Shown here one piece after another: positions 1 to 11,767 of a stretch of DNA of 64,000 nt. Made by a program: the position numbers and the translations under genes. The notes beneath the pieces were generated by a model. That model saw only the letters and a list, made by a program, of their open reading frames with translations, was not told the origin of the DNA and ran no database searches. Origin of the DNA: Asterias amurensis (taxonomy: Eukaryota; Echinodermata; Asteroidea; Forcipulatida; Asteriidae); contig NC_092665.1 of the NCBI RefSeq assembly GCF_032118995.1, positions 1,524,001-1,588,000 on the forward strand, read 5' to 3'. Each line of letters starts with the position of its first letter. The first letter of the stretch is position 1.

Positions 1-372
1 ATGAAACAGAGGAAATGAAGGAGTCCTATTCAAAAGACGAAGTTTTGTACAGAAACACATAACTGAAACAAATTTCAAAATTTAAATAGAATAAATCGCG
101 AAAAGGAGCATCTGAAAAGGTTGAATGCTAGACTGTGTAAGTACATGTATTTTCCAGATAGATCGGAGAAAGACCCAGCGCATAGGGACTTGTGATATGC
201 GCTATACAAATATGGTTCATTATAGCAAATGTCAGGCCATTAACTTTTCTTTGCATAGGTCCTTTTGGGGTAAGTAAGCAGTTTGCAATCAGCTAATTTT
301 AACATATTCCCTACCTCCCCCCCCCCCCCAACAACAAAAACCCAAAAACCAGGACATGCTTATTAAACTTAC
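1..372. other. Intron tail of the RERE-like gene
   Basis: No exon is visible here. The RERE-like gene must continue left of the window, because the exon ending at 373 has a clean donor (GTAAGT on the minus strand) and the protein still lacks the C-terminal atrophin region. A C-rich tract lies at about 318-329. Confidence 0.5.
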
Positions 373-572
373 CAAGTCCCGTTGTCTCCTCGTCCGTAGC
401 TTATGCCGGACAACATCATAAGATTCACCTTCTCGGACCGGCTTGAACATGAACGCTGGAGGTTCTCGTGGGTTCGCAATGGGTGGGAGCTCCCCGTATT
501 TCTTGAAGCCCAGCCGACAATTGGTGCAGAGAAGGATCCTCTCCCTGGAGCCGTGGTGCCAGTCTTTTGAAG
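373..572 (-). CDS. RERE: RERE-like exon 12 (second half of GATA finger)
   Basis: 200 nt coding [20 protein letters not shown] then [20 protein letters not shown] and FMFKPVREG..., ending RTRRQRDL. It supplies the second Cys pair (CTNC). Acceptor AACAG, donor GTAAGT. Confidence 0.93.
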
Positions 573-3500
573 CTGTTAACAATTCAGAATCAGATAGTCA
601 AATGTTCTTTTAAAAAGCCAAAGACAAACCTTCAAGTTGACATGGGTAATGAGACTTAATAGTAAACAAGTAACCATCCAAACACAACAGAAGTTAAAAA
701 AATAAATACTCAGGATTTTTTTTAGCAAACATCATGTGAACAATATAACACAAGTATGTCCCTATGAAATTAGGCCTTGGATAAAAATTGGCAGTCATGA
801 AAAGTCAACATGGGTCCCAGATTTGGAGATGTTGTTGATCTACAATCTCGACCATATCTCATTGGGCCCCCTGTGCTCTCTTCCAATGTTGGCTTCCATT
901 GTCTTCTGCGCTCCAGTCAACATTAGGGACTTTTCGTTTTCGACGACGGATGGTTCTGTGGCGGTTGTTCCGCTAAACGTTTTCAGCACAACGAAGATTC
1001 ATCCCAAGTACTGTCGTAGAAATTGAGGGACGACCGTCCTCAAAGCCGACGCATGCGCAGATGAAGCCAAATGTCATCTTTACCGTTGCAGAACCATCCG
1101 TCGTCGAAAACGAAAAGTCCCTATTGAGCAGGGGGACGGGGGAAAGTTCTAATGTAAATTGTCAGGGGGAAGTGGACAGGGAATGTTGAATGTAGCGTTG
1201 GGAATAGGTGGCCCAAGCAGTTTGGTCGGGATTGTAGATAGACTTACTCGTGGTGAAACAGTGTCTGCAAGCGTAGCTGCTAAAATCTCTCTCGCTGTCA
1301 TCACTGTCCATGTCACTCTCACAAGCTGAACTTAGATCCACTGCCAAATAAACAAACATTCAGAAAATTCTCAAAGGTTTCGACCATTTTCAGTCGAGTG
1401 TGACGCTGCCAGTTACTTCACACCTAAACTGAAACTTAGAAGCTATCAAATAATACTTAATTTGGGCCTATGGACAAGTCATTACGAATGATACTTGCTT
1501 CGTCCTTCAGATGGGACTTATGTACATGTAGGTCCTGTGTGTGCTGTGTAATATTATAACATAAAAGAACCCAGTATTGACCCCTTGCACACGTGTCACA
1601 CACGGCGACTGATGCCACGCTCACCATGTTGGTGGGCAGTTACGTTTACGTGTATTAACGCCGCATCGCCTAAAACACGCACTTCACTGCATAACGCACA
1701 GCATAGTCAATGCATAGAGTTATATATGAAAACGCACAGTGAAATTGCCCACCAGTATGGCGCAGTCAAGATTTTTCTGCTGATGACGTCAGGTGAAATG
1801 GGTCAATACTTATCGTTATGAGAAGGGGTTTGACCTGCAAATCGCACCACAGCAACTTGCAAACCATGGTGCCATGTTAATAAAAGGGTCTTCTATTTTG
1901 AACAAATCAGCAGCGCCTTGAGATGCCCTCAGTGTAATAACGCGCTTTAGAATAACTGTGTTTGTCAAAGTGGTTTCTTTCCTCGCCTCCCAGCTCTAGG
2001 ACCCCGGTTTTAAACCATCCCAAGGCACTAAGTAGATTGCGTTTTCAGTCCCTTCCTCACACATCTTAAAACTGAAAATCCCATCCTCGTCTTCTCTCCA
2101 TTTGTTTCTTAGCCATAGTACAGTAATGAAATTCCGCTTTTCTAAGAGTCTTTGCTTCACAATCAGAAGAGATTAAATTAAAGGAAATGAAATGAATTTT
2201 TAAAAAAACTCACAGAATTCATTTGATGGTGGTCTGTTCGCTCGGGCACAAGTTTTGATTCGTGGGAACACACTCTGTCGACGATGCCTTCTGTAGATCC
2301 TCTGCCCAGACGCCTCGGGACTCTTCTTCCAGTAATAATAAAACTCAACCAGCTCACCCTGCATGAAATATCACAGAAAAACGTTCAGAGGAAAAGGCAA
2401 GGTATATGTACCTTTGGTTTTTGTAACCATTTTATTGTTTCAATCCTATATCAAAGCCATAGGACACTTTTGGTAAACAGTATTGTCCAAGGCCCACACT
2501 TCGTGTATCACAACTAATATATAAAATAACAAACCTGTGAAAATTTAGGCTCAATCGGTCATCGGACTCAGGAGAAAATAACGGGAAAACCCACTCTTGT
2601 TTCCGCGCGTTTCGCTGTGTCATGACATGTGTTTAAAAAAAATCTGTAATTCTCGATATCGGGAATTGATATTGTTTTATCGTTTTCTGAAAAAGTAAAG
2701 CATTTCATGGAATAATATTTCAAGAGAAGTCTTTCACCATTACTTTCTGTAAAATTTGTAAATCTGTGAACTTTTACTTAATTTTTCTGTACCAAAAGTG
2801 TATAATGGCTTAAACATTAAAATCTTTCAGGCTTGCAAGCTACAGTGATTAAGTTTACTTCTGAGACATCCTTGGTTTATTTACCAGAAATCTACAATGA
2901 TAATAATTCAGGTTGAAACAAAAACGAGAAGACTCACCCTGTCCTTGTGAGGGAGGAGCTCTTTACGAATGCGGAAGAAATTCTTGCCGTACTGACGTAA
3001 CCCCTTGACAAACATTTTCTACAGCAGGAAAATAACACACTTATGTGAATAGCACTTAGATTCTACTTTAGGCTCAGTTATAAAACAAAATTATTTGATC
3101 AAAAGAAAAAGTTTCAAGACCATGACCAGTCACTTTGAAATACACTTGAAAAATTACTTGAAGGTTCGCAATATAAAAATACAAGAGAATCGAGAATTGC
3201 AAGGATATCATGTGCAATCCCTAATAGGAATACACAATCCGAGTCACATCTGATAGCAACGCTTCTCAAATTCAAATTTGGGACATAAAAACTGATATCT
3301 ATTTTCATAACCACAATACTTTGAAGTGAAACATTTCTCAAAATGCTTCAGATTACCGGAAAGGCTTCTCACTAAAAAGCTGTATTGCCATTGTAGTTTT
3401 AAGAGTAATTATGAAGCGTATACCTTATCTTTAATAAACCCTCACATCATATCTCTAAATATCTCTAATTCTTACCGTTTCTTGATCGTTCCACTTCTTA

Positions 3501-6500
3501 TCCACAGAGCGAGGTACGCAGTGTTTGACCAGAGACTGAAGGGCACGACCACAGTTGTAATCATTCTCATGAAGCTGGGGAAGATGGAAACAAAAATCAA
3601 GGTATGTTTTGTAATAATTAATTTTATTGCACTGCACACTAGCAAAACACTAAAAGTTATTAAAAGATGCAATCCTCAAAATTTGTAAAAACAGATAATT
3701 TTTCATTATCCGCGATGCAAAAGTTTACATCTTATACATCGTTGCGGATACCTGCTGCTAACACATAGTATTTGAATTGCCCCTAGCCATCGGGCTTGCT
3801 CAGTTATCTAGAGGTAAGACATCTAGCTCTAGCAATATATAGGTCCTAGGTTCTAACCCCACATGACTGATTTTCACAGAACTCGGGAAAGTACCGAGCA
3901 TAGAATACTCAATACACATCAGTGTAAGGATAAAACCAACTTATATTTATATGACATAGCAGTCTGAGGAATTTAAATTCTAAATATTTCCTTATCAATT
4001 TCCTGCTTAGCAGAAAGGAGCAGGATACCAGTCACAAATTGTACATGTGACATGCTATTTTGGCTGGTAACCCTATTCTCGTACGCATAATCTATCTTGT
4101 TGTGCTTAGCTACTTTTTGTGTTAAAGCAGCTCCATGGAATTGGACCCTGTCCAGAACCACGTCTTGGGGTCAGTTAATCTACGGTTTTAAAAGAATAGA
4201 TTTTACTCACACACTGCAGAGCATTGATGGTTGTATCATCTTTTGATGCTACTTCGCAGCCTTCCTCCGGTGAGCCTCCATCGCACATACCAACAAAGGC
4301 AGCCATGCTCCTAGAGTTGGTTAATAAGTACAAAGTATCAGAACATGGCCGAGTCCGAATTTGCGGCTGCCGCTACGGCAATGACTGGAGCTTGACTTCA
4401 TCATGCTTTGAAGTATAAAATGCCCTTAGTGTAAAACAGCCGTAGCCGTAGCTGTAGCCGCAATTCGGACACAATTTTTAGGGACTCTACAGAGGGTAAA
4501 AAAATCCAATAAAAGAGAATGGGGTGCTCTTTCTTATGGTAGTGTATACAATTTGTCGTGGATATGTTTATTTGCAAGGCAGTAAAAAAAATCATGTTTA
4601 CTGTAATGCATTGATGAGCGCTACATGGACTTTTATGAGTCAGTCTGGGGAATATTGGTTACCATTATTACCAAATATTAAAAATAGGGTGTCAAACTTT
4701 GCAATTATACATGTATCAAAAAACAGGATATATCAAAATTGCTCACTCATAGCACTCACACCATAACATGTAAACAATTCAACAAGTCACATATACAAAA
4801 TACAGGGGTCAAAGGCTAAGGAAATTGGTGCGCAGAATGACGTGCTCTTGAGCTAAAAACATTTCATATTCAGATACTCAAGATATATAATTAAATATAT
4901 GATGAGATTTATGAATATACAAACCAACATGATTTAAAATGGAAGTTAAGGCCCTAAAACATGAATACTCAGATTGGTTATGCACATTTCAAATGAGAAA
5001 TATACACAATGTAGTAAAATAGCACAGATATTCAAAAATATGCACAAATTGTATCCATGTACATGTATATTCAATAAATATAAACAAAGATATAAATGTA
5101 TACCACATTCAAAAGTATACACAATTATAATAGGCAAACAGCAGATATTTGGGAATATACACAAATAGCAGAGATATTCACAAGTATAAAGGCAAGTAAC
5201 ACAGATTCAAAAAATCACACAAATATTCAAAAATACACACAGAATAGCAGATGTTCAAAAATATTAACAAAAAGCACAGGTTTTCAAAAAAAATTATAGA
5301 TGTATATAGCAGTCAAAAATATACACAAATGTTATAGACACAGATATTCAAAAATATACACAAAGTAGTAAAATTATTCAGAAATATATGCAAATAGCGC
5401 AGTTATGCAAACAAACAACACAATTAGGACAGAAATTAAGAAACACAAAACAAATTAAGCTGAATGTATTAATGGTTTATCTTGCCAAAACCCCCAAACT
5501 GTTGAGTGAGGCAAAAAAGTACCCCCACCCAAAGTACATGCGCCATGTTCTCCCAGGGTAAACCGGAAGTTCTCAAACGTACCTTGCGGCTTGAAGGTAC
5601 ATCTTCAGGTCGATGTCATGGATGGTCGGCTTCCACGTCAACTCTTCATGGTTGGTAACTGTGGTACCGGTGACCTTGACCTTTGGCCTGAGGTCGGGCA
5701 AGACGGCCTGGTGGCTGGGACCAACGCGAATCTCACCCTGGGTGCTAGCGAGCCGTCTGTGGATGTCATGAAATAACAATATCACCATCAGTCATATACA
5801 GTTTCAAATATTATAAACATACATAAGGCTTTTGTAGAGCAACACTACGTCAAGAACGTAGCCCATTAGATTGGGTACAGATAATGTTTGATACACTTCT
5901 TGAATGTCCGTAGGGGGTCAGATTCCCTGACACAACATCTTTTAAAGCGCCTTGAGCGTCACCGAGTGACATACATGAGCCACTATTATTCCATTGGAAA
6001 ATCTTAAGGTTGGTTTATAGTCGGTCGCGCGATGGTCGGGCGATGGAAATCTTGACACACGATCAAACAAAGACACAGTTTTTAGGCCTCAGCGATGACT
6101 ATAAACTTCGTCGCGCGTCAAGATTTTCATCGCGCAACCGACTACATACCGGCCTTTAAAGTCTATGGGAACTTTTTAAAGGGCACCAAGGCCAAGACAG
6201 GGGCAGAGGCCACTGACTCCATGGCCTTGGTGTTATTCAAGACCTGTTTGAACATACCTTGTTTCTGGATTGTAGCCGAGGATATAAAAGAAGGAATCAG
6301 GCCTGGCATTGAAGTCTTTCGCGTTCTGGATATCCTTAAAATGCTTCACGTTTCCCTTACCCCTGAAACGGTGAACAAGTTTTTATAAATTTCAATTGAA
6401 ATAAAAAATAATACCAAACAAGTTCTTAAAGCATTTTTACAATAAGCGTATCAAGGGCGCTTTACAGTAGTGCCCAGGTCATTGGGCCAATTACATTCCT

Positions 6501-8028
6501 TTAACCTACTCTTAGCTCGCTGGGGAATATACAACCCCTGGCAACCATAGCAGTCGAGAGGCGTTTCTTGTACACAATATCAACCTCTACCCTCGCAGGT
6601 ACCCATTTATACCCCTGGGTGAAGAGAAACAATTATAGTAAAGCATCTGGCTCAAGGACACAAGTCTCATGACCGGGAATTGAACCACACTCTAAACGCC
6701 AGAACTTGAATTTGATGCTACCCTACTTAAACTCTCATTTTTTACACTTAATAAAAAATTATTAATAATCAATCAATTACAACCAATCAATCAATCAATC
6801 AATCATGACTCACCTGAGGAGAGATACATGATAGTTTTCCGTGGTGTCCGAGACAAAGAGTTCCCTGCTCTTAATGACAGGGTCCTTAGTGACAAGATCA
6901 ATCCCTGAATCTGAAATGGAAAAAAACAGAAATAATGATATAGAAAATTACTTCGCAAAAGTAACCATTTCATTTTAATACAAATGGTCTCACAATAAAA
7001 TGATACCCAAAATGGTGCGCATTCTTCTGGTTTTATTTCTACGTGGTAATCACAACGTCTGCTGAACAACTTAAACGAAACTGGTTGTCGATACTTACCA
7101 TTTTCTGTATGCCTGTCTTGCACCAGAAGTTGATACACAGAGTCTGGCACCTCTGACTGCCGGTAGAACCACTTCACTCCGACAATCACGTTATCTCGTT
7201 TACTCTACGGACAAAACAAAACAAATCCATCACAATTACATTTTGAGGTTTCTTTCTTAGTACAATTGTCTGACGGCTTTACTTTGGAGACTCATAAATG
7301 CTTATGTTTGTTCAATTGTTACGTGCGCGCACTGGGCATGTATTTTACCATGTGAGTGGTTAAGGCCTTGCTTTCATTGTTCTTAACTAAACATTTCAGA
7401 AATCCCCGAAACATGTCCTGTGAGTGAGCAGGCAAACATTTTAGAATTCTTGACGATAAAAGGTTTCAAGCAACTCCATAATTACTCACCACTCTGAAGT
7501 CTTGTATTGTGCAAATGAAGTATGGCATGTCTGGTCTCGGACTCTCCACATAGACACTATCTGTGGACAGGCAATCAATAAATGTGATGTTATTATTAGT
7601 TAACCTTCATACTAAGATCTTTCAGTTTACAAAAAAAACATTTTCCAATTAAAAAAATCACTTTAGTAACACATTGTAAACTGCGGAAACTGACACTGTA
7701 CTCGAAAATGTTGCAAGCTCGTACATGAAAATTCTAGATCTAGGAATATACACTTTCTCGTTAATTCGCCCCAACGGAACATACCTCCAATAGCATAAAG
7801 TTTCCCATCAAGAGTTGCGTAAGACAAGATTTCTCCGTCCGAATTCCTCTTGATGCGGGACGACAAACTGCTCTTGCGACCAGATGACTTCATCTGATGT
7901 GATCGCGGCTGGGGCTGACCATCATCCATCTGACTCCCCTTTGCTGCATCGATGGAGCGTTTGCGTCGAGGGTGGTGGTGATGGGTGTGGCCACTGCTCT
8001 CTTCCCCACCCTCCCTCTTCTCCCCCAT
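373..8028 (-). CDS. RERE: RERE/Atrophin-like corepressor, 5' part (12 exons)
   Basis: Spliced minus-strand gene. Exons, 5' to 3': 8028-7785, 7560-7490, 7204-7099, 6910-6814, 6362-6258, 5756-5583, 4310-4211, 3574-3476, 3018-2938, 2358-2214, 1340-1248, 572-373. All introns are GT-AG, phases agree at every junction, and the total is 1515 nt (505 codons) with no stop. The product reads BAH, then ELM2 ([18 protein letters not shown]), then SANT ([20 protein letters not shown]), then a GATA-type finger (C-x2-C-x18-C-x2-C, followed by KKYGELPPI). This is the order of vertebrate RERE and fly Atrophin, nuclear corepressors that bind histone-deacetylase partners through ELM2-SANT. The start is the ATG at 8028, in the context of an in-frame TAG 24 nt upstream. 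An upstream coding exon is possible. The C-terminal atrophin domain lies outside the window. Family recognition is from memory of the human protein. Confidence 0.93.
926..1131. mobile_element. Foldback MITE with TA duplication
   Basis: The ends are inverted copies beginning GGGACTTTTCGTTTTCGACG, about 33 bp each, and TA lies on both outer sides (924-925 and 1132-1133). That is typical of Tc1/mariner-type non-autonomous elements. It sits in an RERE intron and codes for nothing. Confidence 0.8.
1248..1340 (-). CDS. RERE: RERE-like exon 11 (acidic linker, first half of GATA finger)
   Basis: 93 nt coding [20 protein letters not shown] then [11 protein letters not shown]. The acidic serine-rich stretch and the first Cys pair (CRHC) match RERE. 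Donor GTAAGT. Confidence 0.92.
1573..1810. mobile_element. Foldback element, ends AGTATTGACCC
   Basis: Begins AGTATTGACCC and ends GGGTCAATACT. The interior is partly self-complementary (a ...GTGGGCAGTT block and a ...TGCCCAC block). RERE intron. Confidence 0.6.
2214..2358 (-). CDS. RERE: RERE-like exon 10 (end of SANT)
   Basis: 145 nt coding [20 protein letters not shown] then [20 protein letters not shown] and NRPPSNEF. The YYYWKK and RRHRRQ blocks mark the SANT end and the basic linker of RERE. The final T joins TG of the next exon to code leucine. Confidence 0.92.
2938..3018 (-). CDS. RERE: RERE-like exon 9 (SANT)
   Basis: 81 nt, 27 whole codons, coding [20 protein letters not shown] and LLPHKDR, the SANT helix 2-3 region. 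[18 protein letters not shown] is identical to vertebrate RERE. Confidence 0.95.
3476..3574 (-). CDS. RERE: RERE-like exon 8 (ELM2-SANT linker)
   Basis: 99 nt, 33 whole codons, coding [20 protein letters not shown] then [13 protein letters not shown]. It ends at the first tryptophan of the SANT domain. Acceptor CCCCAG, donor GTAAGA. Confidence 0.92.
3785..3940 (+). mobile_element. tRNA-derived SINE fragment
   Basis: A tRNA-like head carries an A-box-like GCTCAGTTATCTAGAGG and a B-box-like AGGTTCTAACCCC. The body follows with ACTCGGGAAAGTACCGAG and ACACATCAGTGT. The same body occurs in reverse at about 26.13-26.34 kb. It is not a functional tRNA gene, because the anticodon arm is degenerate. 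RERE intron. Confidence 0.6.
3985..4153. mobile_element. Family L foldback element
   Basis: Contains CTGCTTAGCAGAA, GCAGGATACCAGTCACA and a terminal GCAGCTCCATGGAATTGGACCC. The same parts, better preserved, are at 56.27-56.58 kb. Confidence 0.55.
4211..4310 (-). CDS. RERE: RERE-like exon 7 (ELM2, second part)
   Basis: 100 nt coding [20 protein letters not shown] and [13 protein letters not shown], continuous with the ELM2 start and matching AAFAGMCDGGSTEDGC of RERE. Acceptor TCTAG, donor GTGAGT. Confidence 0.93.
4340..4478. mobile_element. Foldback element, GCCGTAGC-rich ends
   Basis: The left end GTCCGAATTTGCGGCTGCCG is complementary to the right end, where GTAGCCGCAATTCGGACAC occurs. It lies in an RERE intron, just outside exon 7. 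Confidence 0.6.
4965..5420. repeat. Degenerate AT-rich tandem repeat
   Basis: The motif ATATTCAAAAATATACACAAA recurs irregularly with a spacing of roughly 35-45 bp. RERE intron. The short open frames here are by-products of the repeat. Confidence 0.55.
5583..5756 (-). CDS. RERE: RERE-like exon 6 (ELM2, first part)
   Basis: 174 nt coding [20 protein letters not shown] and DLRP, then [20 protein letters not shown] and YLQAAR. This is the ELM2 signature, the surface that recruits class I histone deacetylases in the family. Acceptor CCACAG, donor GTACGT. Confidence 0.95.
6012..6160. mobile_element. Foldback element, TAGTCGGTCGCGCGATG ends
   Basis: TATAGTCGGTCGCGCGATG near the left end pairs with CATCGCGCAACCGACTACAT near the right end, and an inner GAAATCTTGAC/GTCAAGATTTTC pair extends the stem. 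RERE intron. Confidence 0.65.
6258..6362 (-). CDS. RERE: RERE-like exon 5 (end of BAH)
   Basis: 105 nt coding [20 protein letters not shown] and [15 protein letters not shown], the end of [16 protein letters not shown] is nearly identical to vertebrate RERE. Donor GTATGT. Confidence 0.93.
6400..6730 (+). mobile_element. Interspersed repeat with B-box-like end
   Basis: Contains GCGCTTTACAGTAGTGCCCAG, GGGGAATATACAACCCCTGG and a degenerate B-box-like CCGGGAATTGAACCACACTC. Related CCCTGGGGAGTATACA text occurs near 28.88 kb. Judged SINE-like from the B box and recollection of similar invertebrate repeats. RERE intron. Confidence 0.5.
6814..6910 (-). CDS. RERE: RERE-like exon 4 (BAH)
   Basis: 97 nt coding [20 protein letters not shown] and [12 protein letters not shown], matching the DPVIKNRELFISDYVDTYH stretch of RERE. 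Acceptor TTTCAG, donor GTGAGT. Confidence 0.92.
7099..7204 (-). CDS. RERE: RERE-like exon 3 (BAH)
   Basis: 106 nt coding [20 protein letters not shown] and [30 protein letters not shown] is almost the vertebrate sequence. Donor GTAAGT. The open frame beyond it is intron. Confidence 0.94.
7490..7560 (-). CDS. RERE: RERE-like exon 2 (BAH)
   Basis: 71 nt coding [20 protein letters not shown] and FRV, close to the BAH core of RERE (CVYIES..PYFICSIQDF). Acceptor CCACAG, donor GTGAGT. It is too short to be noticed without splicing. Confidence 0.92.
7785..8028 (-). CDS. RERE: RERE-like exon 1 (N-terminus, start of BAH)
   Basis: Basic, histidine-rich N-terminus ([13 protein letters not shown]...) leading into [18 protein letters not shown], which opens the BAH domain. 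The donor is GTATGT just left of 7785. One base (G) is carried into the next exon to make the GD of the BAH strand. Length is 244 nt. Confidence 0.88.
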
Positions 8029-10584
8029 AATGGGTGGGGCTTGTCGATACTAGATGGATCCTATCATCAATCGTTCAACATGTACCTGTAGGCCTGCAAT
8101 AACGCAATTTACAGAATCAACCAGGATAATCATCATTGCTCGGCAAAGACTTGTGTCTGTGACCACCTCATTATGGCCAACTGCAGTAATCGGAAAAGTA
8201 CAACTACCTTTTCTTTTTTCTTAATTTGTAGCTTTCAAACAGTAGCTTTTTTTATATGAAAAATAAGCCATTTTTATATAAACCAATTCCTAATCCTAGT
8301 TCAACATGTTCAATTCAACTTCAAGTCCAGCATCCATCACAAAATTAAATAAATCTCTTTTGTTTTATAGTTTATTTACATCCCTTTTAATCTATCTAAT
8401 AAGTGGCGTCCAGATACAGAAATATTTTCCAAAAATTTCCACTGGCACTGCTGACCATGTGCCATTTATTTTCATAAACTGAACGGTGAAACTGAAAGTA
8501 AAACAAAAAAATTACATTAATTTAAAAATTTGAACACTGACAAATTAAAAAAAGGGGTAAGGGAGGCGAGGAGGGAGGAAGTTAAAATAGTTCTAGAAAC
8601 TAGGGACGAAAATAAAAGCATATTAAACTAGTAAAATCTAGTGTGTTGTGTTCGTGCCACTAACTGAATTTTCTAATGAATTGTGTTTGGCACACAACCA
8701 CAAATCCCGTCAATAAAAGTTAAAACGAGTGTTCAACACACAAATTGTCCCAAGTTACATGTAATTCATGTACTCTCTGTACATCCATACAGTCGCGTAC
8801 AATTTTATTCCAAACACACACACACCGAACAAAGACATAAAAATACACCAACCAAATTCTACTTTAACTTGACAATTAAACCGATTCTAAATACTCACTC
8901 GTGTTCCTCTGGTCCTTCAGATATAACATATTACTTCAATCCATATCTTTTCCCATCCAAAATGGCCCAATTATGGAGTAAATAATCTTATTTGCATGAA
9001 CCTCGAACAATTTTTCACCAAGTTTGTTAATTCCGTATTTAACAGAAATGAAATCAACAGGGGGCGCCCTTCATTACGACCGTTCTTATTTTTTACTGAT
9101 TGGCCCATTATCGTCTGCTCAGAACTTCAACATTTATTTCAAAATTTGTAATGATCAAAAGGTCATTTCATGGAAAATGCATACGAATTTGACAATTTGA
9201 ATAAAAATTAACAAGAAAATTCAAAAAATAAGCCATCAAATTCTTTCTTGGCGTTTTTATAAAAAGTGCTAATGTGACGACAGGTGAAATGAATTTCAGC
9301 CAAAAAGAAACCACTCGCTGGTAGTCGCCGTGTTTTCGTTGGCAAGCTGCCCTTGCATTGCTCGTTAGAGACATTGGGCTATTTATAACCAGAATAAACA
9401 TCAGCTGCATGCCAAGGTGGGATGACATTTCTTGTCAGGCAAGATTACATAACTTCCTGTAGGTGCCTGTGATCTTAGGAAACGCCATTTACGGATTAAA
9501 ATAACTTCAAGAAGTTGCATAGTGTGCGTGTGGGATAGGCAAACACGGATACAAAGAATGACTGTACTGCTGCTGGATGCACGAAATAACACGAGGAGTT
9601 TACTTCCATCATCATCGTTCAACGCGGGACATGTGTTGACTTCGCCAGGTTCAATCCGTGACTGTCCCTCGTCGTGTTGTGTGTGCTGAAACAGACTTGA
9701 CTCAAAACCTGGCGGACTAGAAATACGGTTTCTACGTTCACGTTGTTGTTGAAGGAACCTTGTCTTGCTGCATTTCCTTCCTCCGTGGTTGAATACCGTC
9801 TGTTTGTCTCACTTGCTGCGGTTTGACACTGGCTCATGGGAATTAATTGTGTATTTTTAACATTCATGATACACACGTGTGTGTGTTGTAGGCAGGTAAA
9901 CTGTATTTGACTTCGTTCGCCATTTAGTGACAAGAACAAGGACAGCACTGCGGGCCAAGGACAACTTAAGATTTGAGGTAAGATTTTCATATTCGACTTT
10001 TTTTGTGCATTTACCACATTTCCCTTTGTTTATGCATGGATGTAGAATTCCATGGTTTATGTTATCGTGTGGAGTTTAAACAATGGATATATCACGACAT
10101 GTTTAATAACATTTTTGGGGTGTCTGAGACATTGAGAGTGCGCATGCATGCCTGGTGTATCATCGATAATGGTACATTCTGTTGTCAGTATTGTCTTTAT
10201 GATTTTATACACATTGGGCCTAGCCTGGGCCAACGTTCACCGGCCGCAATTTTTTTTTATTCATTAGCCATGGCCCCCACATGTTTGTTTCCGACATTGG
10301 GCCAAATTATGAAGACCATTTTCACCGAGTGTTGGCTAAGATGATACGGTCGGAGTATTACATTCACAATTCATCACCACATTGGTTTGTACGCATAATA
10401 TGAAGCAATGTTTAAAATTGTAAGGTTGTTTTGTTGTTAAGGATGCATAAACCTCAGACAGTTTCGCTATTCCTATTTGTGGAGAGCGCGTCACGTGGGT
10501 GTGTATAAACCTTTGTTTATGACCGGTAAAAAGTGTTGAAACATGGGCGTGACACGCGACCTTGCACCTGTTCTTATAAGACAG
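8029..10584. other. Upstream flank of RERE-like gene, no gene supported
   Basis: This must hold the promoter and any 5' untranslated exon of the RERE-like gene, but I cannot place either. Open frames at 9168-9428, 9401-9622 and 9619-10017 on the minus strand show no family likeness or splice support. A possible minus-strand acceptor (CCTACAG) lies near 8085. Confidence 0.4.
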
Positions 10585-10722
10585 TTTGGATAACTTTCCG
10601 TATGGCGCCACCACCTTTTCACTCATTTTTACAAAAAGGGATATATCAATCAGGTAAATTAGATACTATATTATTTTATTTCGAATGAAAAAGTGGTGGC
10701 GCCATACGGAAACTTTTCCGAC
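10585..10722. mobile_element. Foldback element, CCGTATGGCGCCACCAC arms
   Basis: Arms TTTCCGTATGGCGCCACCAC and its complement surround an AT-rich loop. Outside the arms, CAGTTT..CATTCCTATT..GAGAGC at 10.73 kb is a diverged direct copy of 10.46 kb, so the mobile unit may be larger. Confidence 0.65.
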
Positions 10723-10990
10723 AGTTTCTTCATTCCTATTGATCGAGAGCACCGGCTGAAACAGTTGTGGCACATCACGCGATACGCGCGACGCGCACAG
10801 CATTCCCTTATAAGGAGTTGTTTATCCGAGGGCGGCGGAGGGCTTTACCATTTCATAGCTGGAGGGGTGTTGTGTTGAAAGAAATCACTTAACAATTATT
10901 ATTTTTGCATTTATTTTACTTTTTGACCAAAAAGTGATGATGTTTTTGACCGAAAAGGTATTTATGAATGGGAATCAAAGTGTGTTGAAT

Positions 10991-11110
10991 CGGTTTTTAA
11001 CTAGTGGTTTAAACCCGCCGAGGCCTGATCTTAATAACTTACCTCGACTTCGTCTCGGTAAAATTATCAAGAACCTGGCCTCGTTTGGGTTAAACCACTA
11101 GTTGAAAACC
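10991..11110. mobile_element. Foldback element, AACTAGTGGTTTAAACC arms
   Basis: Near-perfect hairpin of about 118 bp. The left arm GGTTTTTAACTAGTGG continues into TTTAAACCCGCCGAGGCC, mirrored by GGCCTCGTTTGGGTTAAACC and ACTAGTTGAAAACC. Confidence 0.75.
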
Positions 11111-11351
11111 TCTTCACCACACATTGATCCCTTAATAATTAGGCACTGTGTTAGTTCTTAGGTGTGGAGCCAATTTTGTTTTCTATAACCGGAAAGGAAG
11201 AGTCTCGGGCTGGTACTGTTGGTTTCCGTTTCGTTTGCTACCTGATACGAGGATGGAGGAAGAAAAAACTGATCATTGATAAGTAGTTCTGGATGCAAAC
11301 ATAAGTCATGGTCAAAAAAAGTAGTGTACACATAATAATAGGGATTTTTAT

Positions 11352-11726
11352 AAAGGCAGTGGACACTATTGGTAATTACTCAAAATAATTATTAGCACGA
11401 AACCTTACTTGGTAACGAGTAATGGGGAGAGGTAGATGATATAAAATATTGTGAAACTGCTCCCTCTTACGTGACGTAGTTTTCGAGAAAGAAGTAATTT
11501 TGTTTTCGAGACCTCAAGTTTAGAAATTGAGGTCTCGAAATCAAGCATAATAAAAGCACATAACTTCGTGTGACGTAAATGGTGTTTTTTTCTTTCATAG
11601 TTATCTCGCAACTCCGACGACCAATCAAGCTCAAACTTTCACAGGTTTGTTATTTTATGCATATGTTGAGATACACCAAGTAAGAAGACTGGTCTTTGAC
11701 AATTACCAATAGTGTCCATTGTCTTA
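11352..11726 (+). mobile_element. Family A MITE, full length
   Basis: Begins AAAGGCAGTGGACACTATTG and ends CCAATAGTGTCCATTGTCTT. The central hairpin is GAGACCTCAAG..TTGAGGTCTC. About 375 bp, non-coding. At least fifteen whole or partial copies occur in this window in both orientations. Confidence 0.85.
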
Positions 11727-11767
11727 AATGGGAGTTGAGGCATCACATGCTGACGTATAGACCCTAT

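Noticed and set aside
9619-10017. 132-codon minus-strand frame upstream of the RERE-like gene
   Set aside because: No family likeness, low-complexity composition and no splice or promoter support. It could at most overlap an untranslated exon.
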